A DNA stretch of 64,000 bases from Conservatibacter flavescens. GTDB taxonomy: Bacteria > Pseudomonadota > Gammaproteobacteria > Enterobacterales > Pasteurellaceae. The first letter of the stretch is position 1, and the number at the start of each line of letters is the position of its first letter. The DNA lies in contig NZ_PHHA01000002.1 in assembly GCF_002795425.1 (NCBI RefSeq), positions 62,001 to 126,000 of the forward strand, given 5' to 3'. The translations under genes were made by a program, and so were the position numbers. The notes beneath the pieces were generated by a model. The model searched no databases. It worked only from the letters and a program-made list of their open reading frames with translations, and had not been told where the DNA came from. Shown here in pieces: positions 1 through 11,040 of the stretch.

Positions 1-825
1 GGTTGCAATTAAACGTCCTTGACGATCAAAGATTTGTCCTCTTGCCAAACCACGCGCGCCATAGGCATTATTACTTTCTACTGCGTAGAGTAACCAGTCA
101 TTGAGATCAAATTCACGGTGAAACCAAATAGAATGATCGATTGTTGCGACTTTCATTCCCTGTTGTAAAAAACCTTTAGAATGGGGGTGAAGTGCGGTCA
201 AAATACAATGAAAATCAGAGAAATAGGCAAGCAGACATTGCTGAATTTTAGTATCAAGTGGCGCTTCGCCATTGGCTTTTACCCAAGCAAATTGTTCCGG
301 TGGTAATAAGGTTCCATTGAAAGGGTTGTTTAGGTGTTTTGTCCGAATATGGAAAGGGCGCTCTGCGGTAAATTGTGCGCGAATAGCCTCAGGCAGCAGC
401 GGTGCCATTTTTTGTAATACTTCATTTTCTGCTGAAAAATCTTCTGGAGAGCCTACTTGTGGCATAACACTTTGGTGGTCGAATCCTGCTTCAGGCACTT
501 GAAAAGAAGCTGTGACATGGCAAATAGACTGATTATGCTGAATGGCTTTCACACGTAGCGCAGTAAAATTATGGCCTTCTCTTAGTATTTCCACATCATA
601 AATTATAGGATACTGAGCATCACCAGGTGCTAAGAAATAAGCATGACAGGAGTGTAATAGACGATCACTTGGGGCAACTTGTATTGCAGCAGAAATAGCT
701 TGTGCCACAACTTGTCCGCCAAAAACTTGACGTAATCCAAGATCTTGACTATCGCCACGAAATAAAAAATCATCAAGTTTTTCGAGTTGAAGCAATGAAA
801 TTAACTGTGTTAAAGCGGTGGACAT
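1..825 (-). CDS. tesB: Acyl-CoA thioesterase II (3' end outside window)
   Basis: TesB hydrolyses medium- and long-chain acyl-CoA to free acid and CoA in the cytoplasm. The minus strand is open from an ATG at 825-823 to the window edge (275 codons). It begins MSTALTQLISLLQLEKLDDF and contains FGGQVVAQA, HSCHAYFL, the double hot-dog landmark HPHSKGF, and TIDHSIWFHR near the C-terminal hot-dog domain. The family is about 286 residues, so only a short C-terminal tail is missing. A purine-rich ribosome site (AAAGGAAAA) precedes the ATG. A perfect uptake signal lies inside the gene at 190-198. The identification rests on several family motifs, so I am confident. Confidence 0.9.
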   Translation of the reverse strand, partial: MSTALTQLISLLQLEKLDDFLFRGDSQDLGLRQVFGGQVVAQAISAAIQVAPSDRLLHSCHAYFLAPGDAQYPIIYDVEILREGHNFTALRVKAIQHNQSICHVTASFQVPEAGFDHQSVMPQVGSPEDFSAENEVLQKMAPLLPEAIRAQFTAERPFHIRTKHLNNPFNGTLLPPEQFAWVKANGEAPLDTKIQQCLLAYFSDFHCILTALHPHSKGFLQQGMKVATIDHSIWFHREFDLNDWLLYAVESNNAYGARGLARGQIFDRQGRLIAT

Positions 826-886
826 GAGATTTTTCCTTTATTTTGTCAAAAATCGACCAATTAAAATTAATTTAAAATGAAACCTT

Positions 887-915
887 TTGCAATCTTCTCA
901 GCACTATAGCATAAT
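887..915 (+). promoter_or_regulatory. Promoter of the 4.5S RNA gene
   Basis: TTGCAA at 887-892 is followed after exactly 17 bases by CATAAT at 910-915, a good sigma-70 arrangement. Transcription would start near 922, about 20 bases upstream of the mature 4.5S RNA, which is normally trimmed at its 5' end. Confidence 0.6.
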
Positions 916-942
916 TACACCCATCGCTGAGGCGATTTCAAT

Positions 943-1056
943 GGAAGCCCTCTTGGTTCCTCGCAACAACATCTGGTTTACTCGGTCAGGTTCGGAAGAA
1001 AGCAGCCAAAGTCAGAATGTTTGTGTGCCGAGATTCAGCTGGGAGGGTTTCCACCC
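943..1056 (+). ncRNA. ffs: Signal recognition particle 4.5S RNA
   Basis: This is the RNA of the bacterial signal recognition particle; it binds Ffh and guides ribosomes making membrane proteins to FtsY and SecYEG. The conserved apical domain is visible: GGTCAGGTTCGGAAGAAAGC at about 987-1006, then the matching GTGTGCCGAGATTCAGCTGG side. The ends pair: GGAAGCCC at 943-950 with GGGTTTCC at 1045-1052, with one G-U pair. The length of about 114 nt fits the short gamma-proteobacterial form. It lies between tesB, which is divergent, and cydC, which is convergent. An open frame across it (887-1090) is a by-product of the RNA gene. Confidence 0.95.
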
Positions 1057-1072
1057 AACTGTCCCTGTTATG

Positions 1073-2800
1073 TTAGATTCGTTCTACTAATCGTTTGAAA
1101 AATCCTGATTCCTGATTTAATAGTTCAGAATAAGATCCTTGTTCAATCAACTTCGCATTATCCATAACACATAATAAATCAAATTGCGCTAAAGCAGTAA
1201 GGCGATGGGTGACCATAATTAATGTTTTATTCTGAGCATGTTGTAAAATCAGATTGAGGATATGTCGTTCCGTTTCACGATCCAAACCTTCGGTCGGTTC
1301 ATCTAGTAATAAAATAGGGGCGTCATTGAGTAAAATACGCGCCAAACCTAAACGGCGTTGTTCTCCTCCTGATAATGGGCGACCACCGTCACCAAGCCAT
1401 AAATCAAGCCCTTGATCTTGCAATAACTTACCCAAACCAACTTGCTCTACAATGTATTGCATACGTTGATCATCAATGGTGTTTTCATTTGCAATTTGCA
1501 AGTTATTACGCAAAGTGTCGCTAAATACATGCACTCGCTGAGTCAGAAAACAGATATTTTTTCGTAAAGAACATTCTGTATAATGTTCAATAGATTTTCC
1601 CGCTAATAAGAGTTGACCTTGCAGAGCATCATAATTCCGTACTAATAATTGTAATAATGTGGATTTTCCACTTCCGGTTTTGCCTAATATCGCGGTTTTT
1701 TGTCCTGAGAAAATAGTTAAATTTAACTGATTAAGCGCAAGATCCGAACGATTTGGATACTGAAAAGTGATATTTTCTGCTTGAATAAGGGGTTGGCTAT
1801 TCAAAAACAGTTCTTGAGTACCGGTAAATTTTACCATAGGCGTTTGTTGAGTAATCTCACTTACTCGTTCTGCAGAGGCAATCACTTGCCCGATATGGAG
1901 AAATGCTGCACCAATTGGCATTAGCATTTCGAAAGAAGCCAAAGCACAGAACGTGAAAAGGGCTATCATCGCGGCTTTATATAAACCGGTACCGAGATCT
2001 GCTTCAGAGACGAACCATAATACTGCAACAACAAGTAATCCGTTGAAAAACACAAGAAGTGCGGTAGATAATCCGGATAAATTTGCTTCTTTTTGCTGAT
2101 AGTTTTGCCATTGCGCTTCAATATGCTCTAGCTTTTTTTGTGCTTGGTTTTGGGCATTAAATAGTAATAATTCTGCTTGGGCTTGGATAAATTCTACGAA
2201 TTGAACTCGATATAGAGAACGCGCTTGTGTTAATTGCGCTCCGAATCGTTTTCCTAGCTGATAAAATAGCGTGGGGATAACTGATAACAAAACGAGTAAA
2301 CTTATCCCAATAAATAGCGCAAGCCCAACATTAACAAAGCTTAAACCAATGGTCATGATCACAATGATAGAAAGGGCTGTAATGAATGGTGCGACTAAAC
2401 GCAGATATAAACTATCTAAGGTATCGACATCAGCGACTAAACGGTTAAGTAAATCACTATTACGGTATTGATTTAATACACCGGGAGACAAAGGAATAAT
2501 TCTACTGAAAATTTGCACGCGTAACTTAGCGAGTACGCGAAAGGTCGCATCGTGAGTAACAATTTTTTCCACATAACGCGCGGCGGTACGCCCAATAGCC
2601 AGTCCTCTTACACTCGCCGAAGGATAGAAATAATTAAATAGGGTGCCGATACCTGCGATAGCGGTGGCGGCTAAAAACCAACCCGATAAGGTCATAAGGC
2701 CGATACTTGCGATCATTCCTGCGAGCATAAGCACAATACCTAAAATCAAATGGAATTTAGCGTGTTTAAATAACGTTAAAAAAGGGAGTAGTGCGCGCAT
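1073..2800 (-). CDS. cydC: Heterodimeric cysteine/glutathione exporter ABC subunit CydC
   Basis: CydC pairs with CydD in an inner-membrane ABC exporter of glutathione/cysteine (recently also linked to haem) needed to assemble cytochrome bd. The 575-residue protein has an N-terminal membrane domain with about six helices (residues 15-310) and a C-terminal ATPase. The ATPase shows Walker A GKTGSGKST, signature LSGGEQRRLGLARIL and Walker B ILLLDEPTEGLD. The ATG is one base after the cydD stop, so the two are translationally coupled. Family length matches (E. coli 573). The cydD-cydC order behind trxB is also found in E. coli and H. influenzae. Confidence 0.95.
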   Translation of the reverse strand: MRALLPFLTLFKHAKFHLILGIVLMLAGMIASIGLMTLSGWFLAATAIAGIGTLFNYFYPSASVRGLAIGRTAARYVEKIVTHDATFRVLAKLRVQIFSRIIPLSPGVLNQYRNSDLLNRLVADVDTLDSLYLRLVAPFITALSIIVIMTIGLSFVNVGLALFIGISLLVLLSVIPTLFYQLGKRFGAQLTQARSLYRVQFVEFIQAQAELLLFNAQNQAQKKLEHIEAQWQNYQQKEANLSGLSTALLVFFNGLLVVAVLWFVSEADLGTGLYKAAMIALFTFCALASFEMLMPIGAAFLHIGQVIASAERVSEITQQTPMVKFTGTQELFLNSQPLIQAENITFQYPNRSDLALNQLNLTIFSGQKTAILGKTGSGKSTLLQLLVRNYDALQGQLLLAGKSIEHYTECSLRKNICFLTQRVHVFSDTLRNNLQIANENTIDDQRMQYIVEQVGLGKLLQDQGLDLWLGDGGRPLSGGEQRRLGLARILLNDAPILLLDEPTEGLDRETERHILNLILQHAQNKTLIMVTHRLTALAQFDLLCVMDNAKLIEQGSYSELLNQESGFFKRLVERI

Positions 2801-2801
2801 A

Positions 2802-4565
2802 TCAATGAATTTCCAAATTTCGTTCAGCTAATAATTCGGCAAAAAAGCCTTGATTTTGTAATTGATCAAAGGTGCCTTGTTGAATAATGTGACCTTGTTG
2901 CATAACCAAAATATTATCGCATTGTTTGAGATCTTCAATGCGATGGGTGATGAGCAAGGTAGTTTGTTGTTGACTAATTTGGCTTAATGCTTGTAATACC
3001 TGATTTTCTGATTGAGCATCTAAGCTTGCTGTGGGTTCATCAAGTAATAATAATTTACCTTTACGCAAGAGCGCGCGAGTAATAGCAAGGCGCTGTGCTT
3101 GCCCAACAGATATGCCTAAGCCTCCATCTTTAATCTCACTATTTAGCCCAAGTTTATCGGTAAATTCTTTGGCTAACGCTTGTTCTAATGCACGTTGAAT
3201 TTCATCATCTGTACTTTGAATATTGCCGAGTAGTAAATTATCTTTGATTGAACCTTGTAAAAGCAATGGATTTTGCCCCACCCAAGCAATGTGTTGTCTC
3301 CATTGTGTGAGGTTAAGTTGGTTGAGTTCTTGGCCATTGATTTTTAGGCTACCTTCATATGCAAGAAAACCAAGTAATACATTCATTAAAGAGGTTTTGC
3401 CCGCGCCACTTTGTCCGACTAATGCGGTATGGCTTTGAGCGGGGAGGGTGAAATTTAACGGTGCGGTCAGAGGCGTACCTTGTGGAGAAAGTACGACTAA
3501 ATTTTCTGCTTGAATTTCGACCGCACTTTGTATATCAACAGGTTGTTGAATGGTGTTTTGTGCTGTAACAAAATCGGTTTCTAAAAATTCTACAATGGCA
3601 TCAGCTGCACCAATTCCCGCTGCGCGATCATGATAATAAGTACCGAGATCGCGTAGCGGTTGATAAAATTCAGGTGCAAGAATTAAACAGAAGAAACCAG
3701 CAAAAAGCGTGATTCCGGTTCCATAAGTACCAAAATCTAATTGGCCTAAATTACTAAAACCAAAATAAACCGCCATAATAGCAATGGAAATCGAGGTAAA
3801 AAATTCTAATACTGCAGACGATAAAAACGCCATTTTAAGCACGCTCATGGTGGTTTCACGAAAATCTTCAGTGCTTTCTTCAATGTGCTTTGTTTGTTGA
3901 GAAGTGCGGTTGAAAAGGCGTAACGTTTCTAGGCCACGTAAACGATCCAAAAACTGAGCGCTTAAGCGAGCAAGGGTTTCCATGTTACGTTGGCTACTTT
4001 CAGCGGCTGCAAGTCCAACTAAGATCATAAAAATGGGAATTAGAGGGGCAGTGATCAATAAAATGGCCCCAGCTACCCAATTTAATGGGAAAATAGCAAT
4101 TAATAAAATAATGGGCACAATGGCCGAAAGTCTTTGTTGAGGTACGTAGCGAGCATAGAAGTTATGCAGATTTTCGACTTGTTCTAGCATGATTGTCGCC
4201 CACGCGCCAGCGGGTTTATTATTGATGGTAGCAGGGCCAACTTGATTGATTTTCGCCAAAATTTGTTTACGCATAAAACTGCGTAAAAATTGACCGCACT
4301 TAAAGCCAATTCGCTCACGTATAGCCAAAATTGCTCCACGAATAGCAAAAGTTAAAATTAGGCCGATAAAATAGGGAATGAGTTCTCCACGGGGCGTATC
4401 AAGTATGATCAGACTATGTAGGAGAGTGGCGAGTAACCATGTTTGTCCAACAAGTATTACAGCGGAAAGACTTGCCAGTAATACATTGAGATTTAATAGT
4501 TTCTTGATTGGCTTTTGTTGTTCTCGAAGCCATCTTTGTAAATATTTTTGGCGAGTTTTATTCAT
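2802..4565 (-). CDS. cydD: Heterodimeric cysteine/glutathione exporter ABC subunit CydD
   Basis: This is the partner half-transporter of CydC in the inner membrane, required for cytochrome bd biogenesis. The 587-residue protein has six predicted helices in the first ~330 residues, then an ATPase with Walker A GQSGAGKTS, a degenerate signature ISVGQAQRLAITRAL (SVGQ instead of SGGQ) and Walker B LLLLDEPTASLD. A degenerate signature on one partner is common in heterodimeric exporters. It lies 68 bases after the trxB stop, and probably belongs to a trxB-cydD-cydC transcript. Three uptake signals lie inside the gene, including 3902-3910 and 4293-4301. Confidence 0.95.
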   Translation of the reverse strand: MNKTRQKYLQRWLREQQKPIKKLLNLNVLLASLSAVILVGQTWLLATLLHSLIILDTPRGELIPYFIGLILTFAIRGAILAIRERIGFKCGQFLRSFMRKQILAKINQVGPATINNKPAGAWATIMLEQVENLHNFYARYVPQQRLSAIVPIILLIAIFPLNWVAGAILLITAPLIPIFMILVGLAAAESSQRNMETLARLSAQFLDRLRGLETLRLFNRTSQQTKHIEESTEDFRETTMSVLKMAFLSSAVLEFFTSISIAIMAVYFGFSNLGQLDFGTYGTGITLFAGFFCLILAPEFYQPLRDLGTYYHDRAAGIGAADAIVEFLETDFVTAQNTIQQPVDIQSAVEIQAENLVVLSPQGTPLTAPLNFTLPAQSHTALVGQSGAGKTSLMNVLLGFLAYEGSLKINGQELNQLNLTQWRQHIAWVGQNPLLLQGSIKDNLLLGNIQSTDDEIQRALEQALAKEFTDKLGLNSEIKDGGLGISVGQAQRLAITRALLRKGKLLLLDEPTASLDAQSENQVLQALSQISQQQTTLLITHRIEDLKQCDNILVMQQGHIIQQGTFDQLQNQGFFAELLAERNLEIH

Positions 4566-4633
4566 TATTTAATTATTGCATACGATAGGGTTAGCTAGGG
4601 CGGTAGAGTACCGCCCATATGATCGATAAAATA

Positions 4634-5641
<1,008 letters not shown>

Positions 5642-5660
5642 CTACTAATTGTTTTAATAG

Positions 5661-6512
5661 TTAATATAACAATGAATACATTAAGCGACGGTATTTATTG
5701 GTAATAGGATCGTTATTCCCGATAGCCGCTAAGATGGATAAAAATTCTTTTTTTACCTCACCATTTGCAGCACCTAAATCACGTTTGAGAATATCAAATA
5801 ACAATTGTAAAGCTTCTTCATTTCGATTGGCTTGATGTAATTGTACCGCTAATTTTAATGCAATTTCAGCACTCGGGTTATTGGCAAAGTCGGCTTGTAG
5901 CTGTTGAATTTCAGGTGTATCTGCCGCTTTAATTAATAACTCTATTTGAGCTTGTAATCCTTGCCAGCGACTATCTCGATCTTGAATCGGGATTTGATTT
6001 AAAATGTCTTGAGCCGGTTCGATTTTTTTCATCGCAATATAGGTTTCTGCATAGAGCAACGCGATATCACTGTTTTTATTTTCTGAGGCATTCCATGCTT
6101 CTTTTAGTAATGGTAAAGCAGCTTCGTAATCTTCTAAGGCCAATAAATCAAGTGCTAGGTTAAATTTTATTTCCTCTTCTTTGGGTAAAATCACACTCAG
6201 ACGGTTTTGTAATTCTTCTTCCGATAACGCACCTTGAAAAGCATCAAGGGCTTGTCCATCTTTGAATAAATAGGTAGTCGGTAACGCTTGAATTTGAAAT
6301 TGAGCGGTGAGCATGCGTTGCGTTTCACAGTTGACTTTGGCTAACATGAACGAGGATTGTTTTTCAGCTGTTTGTTCTAGAAGTGCGGTGAATTTTTCCG
6401 AACTTTCGTGACTTGGGGCATAGAAAACACAGACTAAAGGCATTTGTTGTGAGTTTTGTAAGACTTCCGTGATATTTTGTTCTGTGACATCAATAATGAA
6501 TGATTTTTGCAT
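5661..6512 (-). CDS. Thioredoxin-domain co-chaperone, CnoX/YbbN family
   Basis: CnoX/YbbN proteins are chaperedoxins: an N-terminal thioredoxin fold followed by tetratricopeptide-like repeats, working with GroEL and DnaK. I place the start at the ATG that begins MQKSFIIDVTEQ (283 residues, family about 284) rather than an upstream in-frame codon. The extra 59 residues would be hydrophobic, unlike the family, and would overlap the divergent lipoprotein gene. The thioredoxin fold covers residues 1-105. The active-site position reads APSHESS, so both cysteines of CxxC are replaced by serine and disulfide exchange is not expected. Repeats fill residues 125-283. It lies 73 bases upstream of trxB, on the same strand. 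Confidence 0.85.
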   Translation of the reverse strand: MQKSFIIDVTEQNITEVLQNSQQMPLVCVFYAPSHESSEKFTALLEQTAEKQSSFMLAKVNCETQRMLTAQFQIQALPTTYLFKDGQALDAFQGALSEEELQNRLSVILPKEEEIKFNLALDLLALEDYEAALPLLKEAWNASENKNSDIALLYAETYIAMKKIEPAQDILNQIPIQDRDSRWQGLQAQIELLIKAADTPEIQQLQADFANNPSAEIALKLAVQLHQANRNEEALQLLFDILKRDLGAANGEVKKEFLSILAAIGNNDPITNKYRRLMYSLLY

Positions 6513-6667
6513 GATGATTTTCCTACTCAAATAAATGCCTATAGTATAAGGAATTAAGGGAAAAATAAAAAGTTGAAACAGAAGAAAAATCTGTTGAATA
6601 ATTTGAGACGAAATGGCATATTTACATAACTTTAAGACTGATACAAATATTGAGTAATGGAGGAAAA

Positions 6668-7567
6668 ATGAAAAAGTTAACTTTGACAATGTTGGTGAGT
6701 TCAGTTTTATTATTAGCGGCCTGTGGTGAGAAAGATCAGGCGTATTACTTATCTAATCCTGATAAAGCCAAAGAAAAAATGGCACAATGCGAAGCGGAAG
6801 CTATAGCGGCTATTAAAAATAAAGATGAAGCAAAATTCAAAAAACTTCAGTCAGATGTGGAATGTAATGGGGCAGATGCCGCAATAAAAGAACTGCGTCG
6901 GCAAGAAATGGAGCGTGAACGTCAAGAGCGTGAAGCTAAGATAAAAGCGGAGTTAGAAAAAGCCAAAGAGCAGATCATGGCTGAGTATAAAAATTTAACT
7001 TGGCAAGAAGCGGTGACAAAATACGTGAACTCGGAATGTAATAAAATGTTTATCGGCCAATCAGATTATGCATGCTTAGCCGCAAAAGCCATTTATGATG
7101 AAAATGTTGCCACAGCAAAAAATGAATTGAAAAAGACACCATTTTTAGAGCTGATAGAACAAAGACAGCAATTTTGTGCGAAAGATCAACGTCCGGGTTC
7201 GACATGTAGCGTATGGGGCGATGCGGTAAAAGAATTAGGTGAATCAGAGTTAATGAAAATAGAATTTGGTACGTTATATGAGCAACAAGCGCAATTTTGC
7301 CAAGATAACGGTAAAAATTATAACCATCCCGCTTGTCTAACATGGCAAAAAGTGCTTAATACAAAAGAAAAAGAAGTGGTTAAGGCCTATGTGGAAAATT
7401 ATGAAAAACTTAAGGCGGATTACAATATGTGCTTTGATAAACGTCAGGCTGCGAAAGGATTTAATGCGCGCCATGCAGTCGAAGTGAGTTATCCATGTCG
7501 CCAAGTTAGCCAAGCCCGTTCACAATTAAGATTGGGTTATGGATTTGATAAAAAGATGGATGAATAA
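6668..7567 (+). CDS. EexN-like lipoprotein
   Basis: This is a 299-residue predicted outer- or inner-membrane lipoprotein. The signal peptide ends in the lipobox LLAAC (Cys19), followed by GEKDQAYYLSNPDKAKEKM. That pattern of YY, NP and KAKEKM before a Cys resembles the EexN family, named after conjugative entry-exclusion lipoproteins but widespread on Pasteurellaceae chromosomes. Residues 60-110 are a charged, probably coiled-coil stretch (RQEMERERQERE). Several spaced cysteines in the C-terminal half (CNKMF, FCAKDQ, FCQDNG, YPCRQ) suggest periplasmic disulfides. The start is chosen after GGAGGA at 6659-6664; an upstream ATG lacks a ribosome site. No conjugation genes are nearby, so an exclusion role is unlikely. 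Confidence 0.7.
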   Translation: MKKLTLTMLVSSVLLLAACGEKDQAYYLSNPDKAKEKMAQCEAEAIAAIKNKDEAKFKKLQSDVECNGADAAIKELRRQEMERERQEREAKIKAELEKAKEQIMAEYKNLTWQEAVTKYVNSECNKMFIGQSDYACLAAKAIYDENVATAKNELKKTPFLELIEQRQQFCAKDQRPGSTCSVWGDAVKELGESELMKIEFGTLYEQQAQFCQDNGKNYNHPACLTWQKVLNTKEKEVVKAYVENYEKLKADYNMCFDKRQAAKGFNARHAVEVSYPCRQVSQARSQLRLGYGFDKKMDE

Positions 7568-7590
7568 ATAGAGAAGTGTAAATGCGATAA

Positions 7591-7625
7591 ACAGAAGATC
7601 AGATTTTTTCTGATCTTCTGTTCTT
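7591..7625. terminator. Bidirectional terminator between lipoprotein gene and sucD
   Basis: ACAGAAGATCAGA (7591-7603) pairs perfectly with TCTGATCTTCTGT (7609-7621) around a T-rich loop. T-rich tracts follow on both strands, so it can end both convergent transcripts. Confidence 0.85.
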
Positions 7626-7671
7626 TAAAGCATTATCAGCATGAATGTTGCACAATACTGACAGTATGGCG

Positions 7672-8541
7672 TTATTTCAGGACTGATTTTAGGGCAGATC
7701 CAATTTCCGCTAAGCTACGAACAGTTTTCACGCCTGCAGCTTCAAGTGCTGCAAATTTTTCATCAGCCGTGCCTTTGCCTCCACTAATAATTGCACCAGC
7801 ATGTCCCATGCGTTTACCTTTTGGCGCTGTGACTCCCGCAATATAACTCACAACAGGTTTGGTGACATATTCTTTGATAAAAGCGGCCGCTTCTTCTTCT
7901 GCTGATCCACCAATTTCTCCGATCATAACAATGGCTTCGGTTTGGGGATCATCTTGGAACAATTTTAAAATATCAATAAAGTTTGAGCCTGGAATAGGAT
8001 CGCCTCCGATACCGACACAGGTAGATTGACCAAAACCCTCGTCTGTGGTTTGTTTAACGGCTTCATAAGTTAATGTTCCTGAACGAGATACGATCCCGAT
8101 TTTACCTTTTTTATGAATATGACCCGGCATGATTCCGATTTTACATTCTTCCGGAGTGATTACGCCTGGACAGTTTGGCCCGATCATACGTACGCCAGTC
8201 TGATTTAAGCGTTGTTTCACTTGTAACATATCTAAAGTCGGGATACCTTCAGTGATACAGATAACTAATTGAATGCCCGCATCGATAGCTTCTAAAATGG
8301 CATCTTTACAACCTGGCGCGGGTACATAAATAACAGTTGCAGTCGCACCAGTTGCTTCTACCGCTTCACGCACCGTATTAAACACGGGCAAACCCAAATG
8401 GGTTGTACCGCCTTTACCCGGTGAAACACCTCCAACTAATTGGGTACCATAGGCTAAAGCTTGTTCACTATGGAATGTGCCTTGACCTCCAGTAAAACCC
8501 TGACAAATAACTTTAGTATCTTTGTTAATTAAAATTGACAT
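7672..8541 (-). CDS. sucD: Succinyl-CoA synthetase alpha subunit
   Basis: SucD and SucC together interconvert succinyl-CoA and succinate with formation of ATP or GTP. The 289-residue protein has the CoA-binding Rossmann fold at its N-terminus ([20 protein letters not shown]), the ligase domain with [11 protein letters not shown], and the phosphorylated histidine in [18 protein letters not shown] (near residue 246). The start follows AAGGAGAAAACA. The gene is 24 bases downstream of sucC and last of sucABCD. The next feature is a strong hairpin at 7591-7625. Confidence 0.97.
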   Translation of the reverse strand: MSILINKDTKVICQGFTGGQGTFHSEQALAYGTQLVGGVSPGKGGTTHLGLPVFNTVREAVEATGATATVIYVPAPGCKDAILEAIDAGIQLVICITEGIPTLDMLQVKQRLNQTGVRMIGPNCPGVITPEECKIGIMPGHIHKKGKIGIVSRSGTLTYEAVKQTTDEGFGQSTCVGIGGDPIPGSNFIDILKLFQDDPQTEAIVMIGEIGGSAEEEAAAFIKEYVTKPVVSYIAGVTAPKGKRMGHAGAIISGGKGTADEKFAALEAAGVKTVRSLAEIGSALKSVLK

Positions 8542-8565
8542 TGTTTTCTCCTTGCTATTTGTCTA

Positions 8566-9726
8566 TTATGCGGCCGCTTTCACTGCTTGAACCGCTGCAT
8601 CAGTTAGGGTAGTGGCAGCAATAATATTTAAACCACTTTTAGCTAAGATTTCGCGACCGAGTGGCGCATTATTTCCTTCAAGACGTACGACTACAGGCAC
8701 ATTCACTCCAACCTCATTCACGGCAGCGATAATGCCTTCAGCAATAAGATCACAGCGAACGATACCACCGAAAATATTGACTAAAACGGCTTTGACCGCG
8801 CTATCAGATAGAATAATCTTGAATGCTTCGGCTACGCGTTCTTTGGTTGCACCACCACCCACATCAAGGAAGTTAGCCGGTTGGCCACCGTGTAGTTTCA
8901 CGATATCCATTGTTCCCATCGCAAGCCCAGCACCGTTGACCATACAACCGATATTGCCTTCTAAAGCAACGTAATTGAGCTGATGAGATTCAGCTAATGC
9001 TTCACGGGGATCGTCTTGGCTCGGATCTTGCATAGCAACTAAATCAGGCTGGCGATAAAGAGCGTTACTGTCTACGACGATTTTGGCATCTAAACAGAGT
9101 AAATTTCCCTCTTTTGTTACAACAAGAGGATTCACTTCTAATAAAGACAAGTCTTTTTCGACAAACATTTTTGCCATTTGAGTAAAGATATGGGCAAATT
9201 GTTTGATTTGATCACCTTTTAAACCTAATTTAAAGGCGAGTTCTCGTCCTTGATAAGGCATGCCGCCTGTGAGAGGATCAATGGCCATTTTATGTAATAA
9301 GTGCGGTGTTTTTTCAGCAACTTCTTCAATATTGACACCGCCTTCGGTGGACACCATGAAAACAACACGCTGGCTTGCGCGGTCAAGTACAGCACCTAAA
9401 TAGAGTTCTCGTTCAATATTGGATCCTTCTTCCACATAGATGGTATTAACTGGTTGACCGTTTGCATCGGTTTGAAATGTGACTAAACGTTGGCCTAGCC
9501 ATTGATTTGCAAATGCACGGATTTCTTCTTCGTTACGCACCAGTTTTACGCCACCCGCTTTACCACGACCGCCCGCATGTACTTGACATTTTGCGACCCA
9601 TAAATCGCCGGCAAGTTGCTTGATAGCCTCTGCTGCTTCGTCAGCCGATTGGCAAGGAATGCCTTTGCTTACTGGTAATTTATAAGAAGCAAAGATTTGT
9701 TTACTTTGATACTCATGTAGGTTCAT
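8566..9726 (-). CDS. sucC: Succinyl-CoA synthetase beta subunit
   Basis: This is the ATP-grasp subunit of succinyl-CoA synthetase. I choose the ATG giving [12 protein letters not shown] (386 residues, E. coli 388), preceded by AAGGACAAAC. An upstream ATG would add nine residues absent from the family. Visible are the ATP-grasp segment [20 protein letters not shown]-type metal residues around [11 protein letters not shown], and the C-terminal [16 protein letters not shown] followed by [16 protein letters not shown]. It lies between sucB and sucD on one transcript. Confidence 0.97.
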   Translation of the reverse strand: MNLHEYQSKQIFASYKLPVSKGIPCQSADEAAEAIKQLAGDLWVAKCQVHAGGRGKAGGVKLVRNEEEIRAFANQWLGQRLVTFQTDANGQPVNTIYVEEGSNIERELYLGAVLDRASQRVVFMVSTEGGVNIEEVAEKTPHLLHKMAIDPLTGGMPYQGRELAFKLGLKGDQIKQFAHIFTQMAKMFVEKDLSLLEVNPLVVTKEGNLLCLDAKIVVDSNALYRQPDLVAMQDPSQDDPREALAESHQLNYVALEGNIGCMVNGAGLAMGTMDIVKLHGGQPANFLDVGGGATKERVAEAFKIILSDSAVKAVLVNIFGGIVRCDLIAEGIIAAVNEVGVNVPVVVRLEGNNAPLGREILAKSGLNIIAATTLTDAAVQAVKAAA

Positions 9727-9795
9727 TGTTTGTCCTTCTATGTTTTTTATCAAGTATTAAGGGTTAAAGGAGGCAATTTGCCTCCCAAAAGAAGA

Positions 9796-11022
9796 TTAAA
9801 TTTCTAATAATAAGCGAGTTGGGTCTTCAAGTAATTCTTTGATTGTGACCAAGAAACCAACAGACTCACGACCGTCAATTAAACGATGATCATAGGAGAG
9901 TGCTAAATACATCATTGGACGAATTTCCACTTGACCGTTGATTGCAACAGGGCGATCTTTAATTGCATGCATGCCGAGTATTGCACTTTGTGGTGGGTTG
10001 ATAATAGGCGTTGACATTAAAGAGCCAAATACTCCGCCGTTAGTAATAGTAAAATTGCCTCCGGTGAGATCTTCTACGGTTAATTTGCCGTCACGTCCTT
10101 TTTCAGCAAAGGCTTTGATCGCTTTTTCAATATCAGCCATGCTCAGTTTATCGCAATCACGTAATACCGGAGTGACTAAACCACGTGGAGTAGACACAGC
10201 AATACTAATATCGAAGTAGTTATGATAAACAACATCGTCTCCGTCAATAGATGCATTAACTTCAGGATAACGTTTTAACGCTTCCACAACAGCTTTTATA
10301 TAGAACGACATAAAACCTAAACGAGTACCATGCTGCTTTTCAAATTTTTCACCATAAGTTTTGCGCAATTGCATGATAGGTTGCATATCGACTTCGTTGA
10401 ATGTTGTTAGCATTGCAGTAGTGTTTTTAGCTTCAAGTAAGCGTTCTGCAATACGCTTACGTAAACGTGTCATCGGCACACGTTTTTCACTGCGATAAAC
10501 ATTATTCGCTGGCGATGTCGCAGTTGAGTTTGTTTCATTTTTCTCTGCAACAGCATTTTTGTTTTGAGCAATATAGCTTTCGACATCTTCACGGGTTAAA
10601 CGGCCACCAACACCAGTGCCCTTAATTTGGCTGCCATCAATCCCATGTTCCGCCAATAAACGGCGAATAGCAGGACTTTGATCGTCTGCATTACGGTCAT
10701 CATGTTCTAATGCGGCAGTGTGGCGATCTGCTGGAGTGGCTTCATTATTTTGAACACTTTCTTTAGTTAATGTTCCTTCCGCTGAAGCTGGTTGTAAGAG
10801 ACCCAATACCTGTTTACTTGTGACAGTTGCCCCTTCTTCATGTTGTATTTCTTGTAACACACCATCAATTGCTGCAGGCACTTCTAACACCACTTTGTCT
10901 GTTTCTATTTCGACGATAACTTCATCACGAGTGACACGATCACCGACTTTTTTATGCCAAGTGGCAACAGTAGCGTCAGCAACGGATTCAGGGAGATCTG
11001 GAACTAAAATTTCAATGGTCAT
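9796..11022 (-). CDS. sucB: Dihydrolipoyl succinyltransferase, E2 of 2-oxoglutarate dehydrogenase
   Basis: This is the core E2 of the 2-oxoglutarate dehydrogenase complex; it transfers succinyl groups from E1 to CoA. The 408-residue protein has one lipoyl domain (residues 2-77, lipoylated Lys in [11 protein letters not shown]), a linker, a peripheral subunit-binding domain (residues 113-150, [20 protein letters not shown]) and the catalytic domain ending in [16 protein letters not shown] with the active-site His and Asp. E3 is not encoded here and is presumably shared with pyruvate dehydrogenase. A 90-base gap with an uptake-signal hairpin separates it from sucA. Confidence 0.97.
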   Translation of the reverse strand: MTIEILVPDLPESVADATVATWHKKVGDRVTRDEVIVEIETDKVVLEVPAAIDGVLQEIQHEEGATVTSKQVLGLLQPASAEGTLTKESVQNNEATPADRHTAALEHDDRNADDQSPAIRRLLAEHGIDGSQIKGTGVGGRLTREDVESYIAQNKNAVAEKNETNSTATSPANNVYRSEKRVPMTRLRKRIAERLLEAKNTTAMLTTFNEVDMQPIMQLRKTYGEKFEKQHGTRLGFMSFYIKAVVEALKRYPEVNASIDGDDVVYHNYFDISIAVSTPRGLVTPVLRDCDKLSMADIEKAIKAFAEKGRDGKLTVEDLTGGNFTITNGGVFGSLMSTPIINPPQSAILGMHAIKDRPVAINGQVEIRPMMYLALSYDHRLIDGRESVGFLVTIKELLEDPTRLLLEI

Positions 11023-11040
11023 ATTATTTTCCTTCTGACT

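Noticed and set aside
887-1090. 67-codon open frame on the + strand
   Set aside because: It covers the 4.5S RNA gene; the conserved RNA structure explains the sequence.
7050-7343. 97-codon open frame on the - strand
   Set aside because: It lies wholly inside the EexN-like lipoprotein gene, lacks a ribosome site and shows no protein motif.
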